The notes under the pieces are model-generated. The model had not been told where the DNA came from and did no database searches. It saw nothing but the letters and a program-made list of their open reading frames with translations. A stretch of 6,304 nt of DNA from the NCBI GenBank assembly GCA_905236975.1, contig CAJOQU010000163.1, forward strand, positions 1 through 6,304. Reading direction: 5' to 3'. How positions within the stretch are numbered: position 1 is the first letter of the stretch; each line of letters opens with the position of its first letter. This stretch comes from an uncultured Clostridia bacterium. GTDB taxonomy: Bacteria; Bacillota; Clostridia; Oscillospirales; Acutalibacteraceae. Made by a program: the position numbers and the translations under genes. Of the stretch, positions 1 to 5,309 are shown one piece after another.

Positions 1-44
1 CGCACGGATTCGTTTGGAAAACGATGACTAAATTTCAGGAGTTT

Positions 45-99
45 TATAATGGAACAGGGAGCGTCAAGCGGCGCTCCCTGTTCCATTATATACTTTTTC
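45..99 (+). terminator. Strong hairpin terminator at the left edge
   Basis: Arms at 45-65 and 70-90 pair over 21 bp with one G-U wobble around the 4-base loop AAGC, and a T-rich stretch (91-99, TACTTTTTC) follows on the + strand. This is an intrinsic terminator for rightward transcription entering from outside the window. A + strand gene may end just before it: two frames that are open from base 1 stop at 25-27 and at 29-31, but too little is visible to call a gene. On the - strand the hairpin also lies 29 bases past the stop of the ATPase gene, but there it is followed by AAACTCC rather than a U-run, so termination in that direction is less certain. Confidence 0.8.
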
Positions 100-118
100 C
101 TTTTCAACTGCTTTGGCG

Positions 119-1957
119 TCAGCCTTTTACCTTCATAGCCCGCATGGCGTTGAGAATGGCAAGCACTGCCACGCCCACATCGGCAAAAACCGCCGTCCAC
201 ATGGAGGCAAAGCCTGCCGCTGCCAACAACAGCACCGCCGCCTTGACCGCCAAGGCAAACACAATATTTTCTTTGACAATGCGCATGGTCCTGCGCGAAA
301 GGCGAACCGCAACCGGCAATTTAGAGGGTTTGTCATCCATCAGCACAATATCGGCCGCTTCAATCGCGGCATCGCTGCCAAGCGCGCCCATGGCCACGCT
401 GACGTCGGCACGAGCCAGCACCGGCGCATCGTTGACGCCGTCACCTACAAAGGCGAGCGGCAAACCCGCGGCCATATATTTTTCTACCGCCGCGACCTTA
501 TCGCCCGGCAGCAGTTCAGCCGCAACTTCATCGATCTGCAATTCCCGCGCCACGCTTTCGGCGATTTCCTTTCGGTCACCGGTGAGCATCACCGTTTTCG
601 CAATACCAAGCCCTTTCAGCTCGGCAATGGCGGCCTTGGAATCCGCCTTTACCTGATCCGAAATAACAATATGACCCAGGTATTGCCCCTCCTGTGCCAC
701 ATGAATGACCGTACCGGACAGGTGGCAGTCATGATAATCCGCACCGCACCGACGCATCAGCTTATCGTTCCCGATAAAGAACCGTTTGCCGTCTACCAGC
801 GCCTCTACCCCAAGACCGGCGTGTTCGGTCGTACCGGTAAGGCGGGAGGGTTCCAAATGGCCGCCGTGAGCGGCGACGATCGACTCCGCGATGGGGTGGT
901 TCGAATAGCTTTCTGCCGCGGCGGCGATATCCAACAGCTCAGCCTCACTGACGTTTTCGGGGTGAACAGCCGTTACCCGGAAGACGCCCTCGGTCAGGGT
1001 GCCGGTTTTATCCATCACCACCACGCCGGCACGCGCCAATATTTCCAAATAATTGGAGCCCTTAATCAGAATGCCCTGTTTAGACGCGCCGCCAATGCCG
1101 CCGAAAAAGGAAAGCGGCACCGAAATCACCAGCGCACAGGGGCAGGATACCACCAAAAAAATCAGCGCCCGGCGAAGCCATACCGCAAAACCGCCCATAA
1201 ACAAAGACGGAATCACCGCTAACAGCACTGCCGCCGCCACTACACAGGGGGTGTAATATTTGGCGAATCGGGTAATAAAATTTTCGGTGCGCGCCTTTTT
1301 GGAGGAGGCGTTTTCCACCAAATCCAAAATTTTCACGACCGTACTTTCACCAAAGGTGCTTTCCGCCTTGACCGTAATGACGCCGCTTTGATTGACCGAA
1401 CCGCTGACCACGCGGTCGCCCGCCGTCTTATCTTGCGGCAGGCTTTCGCCCGTTAAGGCCGCTGTGCTGACGGAGGTACTGCCCTTCACGATCACACCGT
1501 CAAGCGGAATTTTTTCGCCGGGGCGCACCACAAAGCATTCGCCGATCTCAACCTCCTCCGGCGAAACCGCGACTTCCTGTCCGTTTCGCAGAACAGTGGC
1601 GCTGTCAGGTCGAATATCCATCAAGGCGGCAATGTTTTTGCGGCTTTTCCCCACGGCGATGCTTTGAAACAGCTCACCGATTTGGTAAAATAACATGACG
1701 GCTACCGCTTCGCGGTATTCATGCAAACCGAAAGCGCCAAAGGTCGCCACCGTCATTAAAAACTGTTCATCAAACAACTGACCGTGTACGATGTGGCGAA
1801 CCGCCGTCCACAGAACATCGTACCCTACCACCAAATACGGTATCAAAAACAGGGCAAACCGCAGTCTTTCATTGAGGACCGGCAAAAATGAGACAATCAC
1901 CAGCAGCACCGCCGCCGCGATCAAGCGAATCAGTCTTTTTCGTTGTTTTCTGCTCAT
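119..1957 (-). CDS. cadA: Zn2+/Cd2+/Pb2+-exporting P1B-type ATPase (CadA/ZntA class)
   Basis: This is an inner-membrane heavy-metal efflux pump that uses ATP to export divalent soft metals. In the 612-residue product I see the actuator loop TGES (169-172), the membrane metal site CPC (272-274) in TM6, the phosphorylated aspartate in DKTGT (Asp316), the P1B HP pair (354-355), TGD (459-461) and GDGVND (505-510). Eight membrane segments are arranged 4+2+2. Lys572 in TM7 and Asp593 in TM8 (ADVGVAVL) are the marks of the Zn/Cd/Pb subgroup rather than Cu pumps. The usual N-terminal metal-binding domain is missing; it is encoded as the preceding separate gene. I chose the ATG at 1957 because a GTGAGG ribosome site lies 8 bases upstream and it starts 10 bases after the previous stop. 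A start at 1996 would overlap that gene and add 13 residues unlike the family. It is the last gene of the operon. All catalytic motifs are intact. The exact metal range cannot be read from sequence. Confidence 0.95.
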   Translation of the reverse strand: MSRKQRKRLIRLIAAAVLLVIVSFLPVLNERLRFALFLIPYLVVGYDVLWTAVRHIVHGQLFDEQFLMTVATFGAFGLHEYREAVAVMLFYQIGELFQSIAVGKSRKNIAALMDIRPDSATVLRNGQEVAVSPEEVEIGECFVVRPGEKIPLDGVIVKGSTSVSTAALTGESLPQDKTAGDRVVSGSVNQSGVITVKAESTFGESTVVKILDLVENASSKKARTENFITRFAKYYTPCVVAAAVLLAVIPSLFMGGFAVWLRRALIFLVVSCPCALVISVPLSFFGGIGGASKQGILIKGSNYLEILARAGVVVMDKTGTLTEGVFRVTAVHPENVSEAELLDIAAAAESYSNHPIAESIVAAHGGHLEPSRLTGTTEHAGLGVEALVDGKRFFIGNDKLMRRCGADYHDCHLSGTVIHVAQEGQYLGHIVISDQVKADSKAAIAELKGLGIAKTVMLTGDRKEIAESVARELQIDEVAAELLPGDKVAAVEKYMAAGLPLAFVGDGVNDAPVLARADVSVAMGALGSDAAIEAADIVLMDDKPSKLPVAVRLSRRTMRIVKENIVFALAVKAAVLLLAAAGFASMWTAVFADVGVAVLAILNAMRAMKVKG

Positions 1958-1967
1958 CCCGGCGGCC

Positions 1968-2186
1968 TCACAGTAAAATGCGGCAATCCGGTTCAATGGC
2001 TTTGCAGGCTTTGGCCGCTTTTTTCAGGATAGCCGGAAATGCGTCGTCCTCTGCCTCAATGGTAAGTTTTTGGGTCAAAAAGTTCACGTCGGCTGACTTG
2101 ACCCCATCGATCTTGCGAATAGCATCCGCCATTTTTGCAGCGCAGTTGGCACAATCTAAATCTTCTAATTCAAATACTTTTTTCAC
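1968..2186 (-). CDS. Small stand-alone heavy-metal-associated (HMA) domain protein
   Basis: This 72-residue protein is a single ferredoxin-like HMA domain of the kind that binds soft metals and normally forms the N-terminus of a CadA/ZntA pump. The metal-binding loop is DCANC (Asp11, Cys12, Cys15). An Asp before the first Cys is typical of Zn/Cd/Pb domains, whereas Cu domains usually have MxCxxC. The conserved GV turn is at 28-29. Two further cysteines (61 and 68) lie near the C-terminus. No signal peptide or membrane segment is seen, so it should be cytoplasmic. The start is GTG: its bases overlap the stop of the ArsR gene as GTGA, and AAGGAG lies 8 bases upstream (2195-2200), so translation is probably coupled. 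It likely acts as the pump's detached metal-binding domain or as a metallochaperone; the choice between these is inference. Confidence 0.9.
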   Translation of the reverse strand: MKKVFELEDLDCANCAAKMADAIRKIDGVKSADVNFLTQKLTIEAEDDAFPAILKKAAKACKAIEPDCRILL

Positions 2187-2539
2187 GATTCCGGCTCCTT
2201 TTCTTCTGTTAAATGCTCAAAACCCTGTTCAATAATGGTGCGCACATGGTCATCCGCCAAAAAATAATAGATGGTCTTGCCCTCGCGGCGACAATCGATC
2301 AGCTTGGCCTGTTTTAAAACCTTGAGCTGATGCGAAATGGCCGATTGGGTCATGTTGAGCAGTTCGGCAATCGTGCAGACGCACAGTTCGGACTCAAAAA
2401 GCAAAAACAAAATACGCATGCGGGTGGTATCGCCAAACAGCTTGAACAGATCGGCAAGGTCGCAGAGCATCTCATCACGCGGCAATTCCTGCTTGACTGT
2501 TTTGATCAGAGTTTGACGAACGTGCAGTTTTACTTTCAT
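2183..2539 (-). CDS. ArsR/SmtB-family metal-sensing repressor (CadC/SmtB-like)
   Basis: This is a cytoplasmic dimeric winged-helix repressor that releases DNA when it binds metal, here controlling its own operon. In the 118-residue product the alpha3 motif ELCVC supplies Cys53 and Cys55, as in CadC. The alpha5 pattern DxH-(10)-HxxE is exact: Asp96, His98, His109, Glu112, matching the zinc site of SmtB/CadC. The recognition helix is about 61-76 (LNMTQSAISHQLKVLK), followed by the beta-wing (CRREGKTIYYFL). The N-terminal pair of cysteines of staphylococcal CadC (C7/C11) is absent; only Cys26 precedes the CVC motif, so the thiolate site may be three-coordinate or may borrow another ligand. I chose the ATG at 2539 because GGAG (2549-2552) lies 9 bases upstream; a start at 2554 would have no ribosome site and would begin inside the operator. 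It is the first gene of the operon. Confidence 0.93.
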   Translation of the reverse strand: MKVKLHVRQTLIKTVKQELPRDEMLCDLADLFKLFGDTTRMRILFLLFESELCVCTIAELLNMTQSAISHQLKVLKQAKLIDCRREGKTIYYFLADDHVRTIIEQGFEHLTEEKEPES

Positions 2540-2548
2540 CACTTCAAA

Positions 2549-2552
2549 CTCC
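2549..2552 (-). promoter_or_regulatory. Ribosome binding site deciding the ArsR gene start
   Basis: On the - strand GGAG is followed by 9 bases and the ATG at 2539. The earlier in-frame ATG (2554) overlaps this site and has only AT-rich operator sequence before it. The 5' untranslated leader from the predicted transcription start (near 2568) to this ATG would be about 29 bases. Confidence 0.75.
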
Positions 2553-2593
2553 ATTCATATGAATTTATATTCATATGTTAGCATATTCATATG
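2553..2593. promoter_or_regulatory. Tandem ArsR-family operator array (3 x ATTCATATG, 16-bp period)
   Basis: ATTCATATG occurs at 2553-2561, 2569-2577 and 2585-2593, so the copies are spaced exactly 16 bp apart. The first two make an inverted repeat with arms CATATGAAT (2556-2564) and ATTCATATG (2569-2577) and a 4-base spacer. Within it is TGAA-N6-TTCA (2560-2573), the 12-2-12 core known for SmtB/CadC-type operators. Shifted by 16 bp, the same geometry recurs with one degenerate half (TGTT-N6-TTCA, 2576-2589). The copies cover the promoter spacer, the -10 box and the first transcribed bases, so bound repressor should block RNA polymerase. Assignment to the adjacent ArsR protein is inference from position. 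Confidence 0.8.
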
Positions 2594-2603
2594 TCCTTGT
2601 CAA
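2575..2603 (-). promoter_or_regulatory. Sigma-70-type promoter of the metal-efflux operon
   Basis: On the - strand there is a consensus -35 TTGACA (2598-2603), a 17-bp spacer and the -10 TAACAT (2575-2580), which matches TATAAT at four of six positions. The start of transcription should be near 2568. The operator repeats overlap the spacer and the -10, consistent with metal-inducible control. Confidence 0.8.
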
Positions 2604-2718
2604 GTGCTTTTTTAAAATTCTTGCTGAACACCGTATACGGCGTAAACGGTCAACGGCCACCGGGCGAATCGCCCTTGTGAGGCAAATGGATACCATGGCG
2701 AATTTTCAGCGGCTTTCA
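2604..2718. other. Intergenic gap between the amidase and the metal operon; no clear terminator
   Basis: This gap lies 3' of the amidase and upstream of the cad-like promoter. It holds two small perfect palindromes, CCGTATACGG (2631-2640) and GGGCG-AAT-CGCCC (2662-2674). Neither is followed on the - strand by a U-run, so I cannot call an intrinsic terminator; amidase transcripts may read through into the metal operon. No supportable ORF is present. Confidence 0.5.
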
Positions 2719-3453
2719 TTAAAACTGCACATACCGGCGGCTGACGTACCCCACCTGATCGCCGTAACCGACCAGCAGCCATTCGGGACGTGTATGATAA
2801 ACCGTAACCTCCGCCCCGTTTGGGATTTTTCCGATGATGGGCGCGGTAAGCGACGGGTTGTAGCGAATATTCAAATTGGATCCGGCCGTAGCCACTGTGG
2901 CGGTAAAAATCGGCTGTGGGCTGTTAAAGGGAATGCCGAAGTATTCTGTGAGCGACAGCACCAGATTCTGCGCGATTTCATCGATGTTATTGCGGATCCA
3001 GTCGGCGTCCTGCCGGTTATCGTGGTAGGCAAGCTCGATCAACGAGGCGGGCGCTTTGGTTTTGGCAACCTCGCCGATGGAGGTCGTGGAAACCGTTCGT
3101 ACCTTATCGGGCAGCGGATAGATCAACCGCAGATTGGCCGCCGCGATTTCGGCAAAAATCTTCCCCTTCATACTGGTGGGATAGTAATACACATCGGTGC
3201 CCCGCATACTGCCGTCGCCCGTGCCGGTGGCATTGGAATGCAGCGCCAAATGAAAATCATAGTTGCCGCTGTTTGAGGCGCGGATCGACGAGGCGGCGGT
3301 CATTTCGGGCGTATTGCGCGAAAACCGAATGCCGCTTGCCGTCAGGTAAGGCTCCATGGCGTCGGCGATCAGGTTCATGTAATATTCCTCGGTTCCGCCG
3401 CCAATGTAAGGGTTATATTCCTGTGTAGACGGACTTAAATAAATAATTGGCAT
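2719..3453 (-). CDS. N-acetylmuramoyl-L-alanine amidase-like protein (Amidase_3) with C-terminal SH3 domain
   Basis: This is probably a peptidoglycan-acting zinc amidase that cleaves the bond between N-acetylmuramic acid and the stem peptide. Of its 244 residues, about 1-175 resemble Amidase_3: a GTEEYYMN helix (Glu22 or Glu23 a likely zinc ligand), HSNA (His72), and LIELAYHDN with the putative catalytic Glu140. About 183-243 is a bacterial SH3-like domain (LNIRYNPS...IGKIPNG...GYVS), typical of wall binding. The usual first zinc histidine of DPGHGG is not present; the N-terminus reads YLSPSTQEYN. No signal peptide is visible, so either it is not secreted by Sec or it acts after lysis or during sporulation. 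The start is ATG, with GGAGAG 10 bases upstream inside a hairpin stem. It lies 81 bases after the upstream gene in the same direction and may be co-transcribed with it. Confidence 0.8.
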   Translation of the reverse strand: MPIIYLSPSTQEYNPYIGGGTEEYYMNLIADAMEPYLTASGIRFSRNTPEMTAASSIRASNSGNYDFHLALHSNATGTGDGSMRGTDVYYYPTSMKGKIFAEIAAANLRLIYPLPDKVRTVSTTSIGEVAKTKAPASLIELAYHDNRQDADWIRNNIDEIAQNLVLSLTEYFGIPFNSPQPIFTATVATAGSNLNIRYNPSLTAPIIGKIPNGAEVTVYHTRPEWLLVGYGDQVGYVSRRYVQF

Positions 3454-3456
3454 AAA

Positions 3457-3499
3457 AAAATCACTCTCCGCCCCATGATATGAGCAAGAAAGTGATTTT
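3457..3499 (-). promoter_or_regulatory. Hairpin with U-run overlapping the amidase ribosome binding site
   Basis: Arms at 3457-3468 and 3488-3499 pair over 12 bp (one G-U) around a 19-base loop. On the - strand the 3' arm contains most of the amidase's GGAG (3466-3469) and runs into seven U's (3460-3454) that end right at the ATG. It could be the intrinsic terminator of the upstream gene, an attenuator, or a structure that hides the ribosome site. A second U7 run with only a weak 3-bp GGG/CCC stem lies just upstream (about 3504-3522). Which role applies cannot be decided from sequence. Confidence 0.5.
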
Positions 3500-3534
3500 G
3501 TGAAAAAAAGGGGTGCGTGCCCGATCGATAGAAA

Positions 3535-4281
3535 TTATTTCACCAATGCCGCCATTAGCTTTTTATTTTTGGAAAAGATCGGCAAAAAGTTGGTAAATGA
3601 GGAAAGAAAATGGGTGTCATCCGCCAGGGTTTCGCGCACGACCGCCACGGTCTTTTCATCCTGATACGCGGCGGCGCACAACACGGCCACCACGGTGTTG
3701 ACGGTATCTTTATCCCCCTGCACATAAATATCCTTAAATAAATCAAACAGTTTTTTGATCTGTTTTTTATTACCGGAGTTCAGCACCGTCTTGATTTGCG
3801 GCACCAAAAACTCGCCAAAGAAATTCAAATACAAAAAGTTGCCGTATTCCGCGATATGATTTTTGTATTCCTCCTTCAACGGAGGGAAAAAGTCCAGCAT
3901 CTTTTTAGCAAGACCGTTCACGTTCATGCTGCCGTTTTTAGAAACGCTTGGCAGTTCTACCTCGGAAGTGTTGGTGCTGCGCTTGATTTTAATGCCCATA
4001 TGTTTGCGCAGGGAGCCCACGAAATCCACGCCCACGGCGACCGCGTCCTTGGCGTTTTGGCTGTCGTCAAACAGCCAGGCAACCAGCTCGCTGTATTCGC
4101 CCGGTTTGCCGTCTTCCACATCGGCGACCGAAAGGGTGTACATCTGGCGGTCATCCTCATACTTTACGATCACGGATTTCGTATCGTTCTGAAAACTGCC
4201 GTCCTCCTTTTGGCGAAAACCATGTTCGTCAAAAAAAGGCTGCATTTCGCTTATTACGTTTGAATCATATCGATTATCCAA
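3535..4281 (-). CDS. Unrecognised cytoplasmic protein, 248 residues
   Basis: I do not recognise a characterised family. The acidic N-terminal part (about 1-100) alternates predicted strands and helices and includes a strand-rich stretch SVIVKYEDDRQMYTLSVADV (36-55). A polar linker (about 101-122) leads to a helical C-terminal part (about 123-248) with FPPLKEEYKNHIAEYG and NFFGEFLVPQIK, then helical, HEAT-like segments. That C-terminal pattern reminds me of small uncharacterised families of the DUF7674 kind; this is a weak recollection, not a match. There is no signal peptide or membrane segment and no catalytic motif. The start is uncertain: TTG at 4281 is the first possible codon after an in-frame TGA (4288-4290) and has only a weak GGATG ahead; the next in-frame ATG (4245) has no ribosome site. 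A strong promoter (4314-4342) precedes it, and the amidase follows in the same direction. Confidence 0.8.
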   Translation of the reverse strand: MDNRYDSNVISEMQPFFDEHGFRQKEDGSFQNDTKSVIVKYEDDRQMYTLSVADVEDGKPGEYSELVAWLFDDSQNAKDAVAVGVDFVGSLRKHMGIKIKRSTNTSEVELPSVSKNGSMNVNGLAKKMLDFFPPLKEEYKNHIAEYGNFLYLNFFGEFLVPQIKTVLNSGNKKQIKKLFDLFKDIYVQGDKDTVNTVVAVLCAAAYQDEKTVAVVRETLADDTHFLSSFTNFLPIFSKNKKLMAALVK

Positions 4282-4313
4282 GGGTGTTCACATCCAAAAA
4301 TTCATTTTCCTTT

Positions 4314-4342
4314 ATTATACAATAACTCTTGCGGTTTGTCAC
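4314..4342 (-). promoter_or_regulatory. Sigma-70-type promoter for the 248-residue gene
   Basis: On the - strand there is -35 GTGACA (4337-4342, five of six), a 17-bp spacer and a perfect -10 TATAAT (4314-4319). Transcription should begin near 4307, leaving about 26 bases before the TTG start. The amidase may be read from the same transcript. Confidence 0.8.
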
Positions 4343-4352
4343 GAAAAATTTA

Positions 4353-4381
4353 TTGCAAGAAGACATTTTTTCCTTTATAAT
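4353..4381 (+). promoter_or_regulatory. Sigma-70-type promoter for rsmA
   Basis: There is -35 TTGCAA (4353-4358), a 17-bp spacer and a perfect -10 TATAAT (4376-4381). Its -35 lies only 10 bp from the -35 of the leftward promoter at 4337-4342, so the two promoters are back to back and may compete for polymerase. Transcription should start near 4388, about 23 bases before the rsmA ATG. Confidence 0.8.
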
Positions 4382-4410
4382 GAAGAAAACGCCTGATTTG
4401 GAGGACAGTT

Positions 4411-5268
4411 ATGAACCTTGCCGACCTTTCCACCATACAAAATTTGCTTGCCAAAACCGGTTTTTCGTTTCAAAAATCATTGGGACAGAATTTTTTGATC
4501 GATCCGGGCGTCTGCCCTGCCATGGCCGAGGCCGCCTGTGACGAGCGCACCGGTGTGCTGGAGATCGGCCCCGGCATTGGGGTTTTAACGGCCGAGCTTG
4601 CCAAACGTGCCAAAAAAGTGGTCGCCGTGGAGTTGGATCGGCGATTGGCGCGCATTTTGCCCGTAACGCTTGCGGAATGTGACAACGTAGAAATTCTTTA
4701 CGACGACGTGATGAAGCTGGACTTAAAAGCATTGTTGAGCGAACGCTTTTCCGATTGCGAGCGGGTGGCGGTTTGTGCCAATCTTCCCTATTACCTGACC
4801 TCGCCCATTGTGATGAAACTGCTAGAGGAACGCCTGCCGCTTTACGCCATTACCGTGATGGTACAAAAGGAGGCCGCCGAGCGCCTTTGCGCCGAGATCG
4901 GCACGCGTGAGGCCGGTGCGGTCAGTGTGGCGGTGAGTTATTATGCCGAGCCGCATATTCTTTTTACCGTGGATCGCACAAGCTTTTTGCCGCCCCCGAA
5001 GGTCGATTCCGCCGTCATTCAACTGACTGTCCGACCCGAACCGCCTGTAACCGTGCGGGATGAAAAACAGTTTTTTCAGTTTGTAAAATGCTGTTTTGCC
5101 CAACGGCGAAAAACGCTGGTCAACACCGTTTCCAACACGGCAGGACTGGGAAAAGAACGAATCAAAGCCGCTCTTGCCGATCTTGACCTGCCTGATACGG
5201 TGCGCAGCGAACAACTGACCCTTGAACAACTGGCGCGGCTTTGTGATATTTTATATGAAGAACATTAA
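4411..5268 (+). CDS. rsmA: 16S rRNA (adenine(1518)-N6/adenine(1519)-N6)-dimethyltransferase
   Basis: RsmA (KsgA) uses S-adenosylmethionine to dimethylate A1518 and A1519 in the 3' loop of 16S rRNA during late assembly of the 30S subunit; loss of the enzyme gives kasugamycin resistance. The 285-residue length is normal. The N-terminal KSLGQNFL (22-29), SAM-binding motif I EIGPGIGVL (51-59), acidic motif II VELD (73-76), catalytic motif IV NLPYY (124-128) and the conserved MVQKEAAERLCA (150-161), FLPPPKVDSAVI (192-203) and FAQRRKTLVN (229-238) are all visible. The C-terminal helical RNA-contact domain runs to the end. The start is ATG, with GGAGG 6 bases upstream (4400-4404). It has its own promoter and stands alone: no rnmV (ribonuclease M5) gene lies directly upstream, as is common in Bacilli. 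It converges with dut on a shared terminator. Confidence 0.98.
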   Translation: MNLADLSTIQNLLAKTGFSFQKSLGQNFLIDPGVCPAMAEAACDERTGVLEIGPGIGVLTAELAKRAKKVVAVELDRRLARILPVTLAECDNVEILYDDVMKLDLKALLSERFSDCERVAVCANLPYYLTSPIVMKLLEERLPLYAITVMVQKEAAERLCAEIGTREAGAVSVAVSYYAEPHILFTVDRTSFLPPPKVDSAVIQLTVRPEPPVTVRDEKQFFQFVKCCFAQRRKTLVNTVSNTAGLGKERIKAALADLDLPDTVRSEQLTLEQLARLCDILYEEH

Positions 5269-5271
5269 AAA

Positions 5272-5304
5272 CAGGAGTCGAACGCACCGGCTGTTCGGCT
5301 CCTG
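5272..5304. terminator. Bidirectional terminator between rsmA and dut
   Basis: Arms 5272-5283 and 5293-5304 pair over 12 bp with one G-U, loop of 9. On the + strand a T-rich tail follows after CTG (GTTTTATGTTTTT). On the - strand the stem is followed directly by TTTTT, a classic tail for dut. It begins 3 bases after the rsmA stop and 5 bases after the dut stop, so the two convergent genes share it. Confidence 0.88.
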
Positions 5305-5309
5305 CTGTT

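Noticed and set aside
1..31. Possible 3' end of a + strand gene, with stops at 25-27 or 29-31
   Set aside because: Two different frames are open from the window edge and fewer than 10 codons are visible. The terminator supports rightward transcription, but the frame cannot be chosen.
24..656. A + strand frame of 210 codons at the left edge
   Set aside because: It runs through the terminator hairpin and antisense to the ATPase, and it is dominated by Ala/Ser/Thr as expected of a shadow frame.
113..1222. Long + strand open frame (369 codons) opposite the ATPase gene
   Set aside because: It lies wholly antisense to a fully motif-supported ATPase, and its His/Arg/Gln-rich translation resembles no protein. 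It is a shadow of the real gene's codon use.
1958..1996. An upstream start giving the ATPase 13 extra residues
   Set aside because: It overlaps the end of the HMA gene and has no better ribosome site. The ATG at 1957 has GTGAGG at a good distance.
2540..2554. Upstream ATG adding 5 residues to the ArsR protein
   Set aside because: There is no ribosome site before it, and GGAG within this stretch serves the ATG at 2539.
2631..2674. Small palindromes considered as a terminator for the amidase
   Set aside because: The stems are only 5-6 bp and no U-run follows on the - strand.
2575..3276. A + strand frame of 233 codons opposite the amidase
   Set aside because: It is antisense to the amidase and SH3 domain and has no ribosome site or family resemblance.
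4822..5229. A - strand frame of 135 codons inside rsmA
   Set aside because: It is antisense to a fully supported methyltransferase gene, with no independent start signals.
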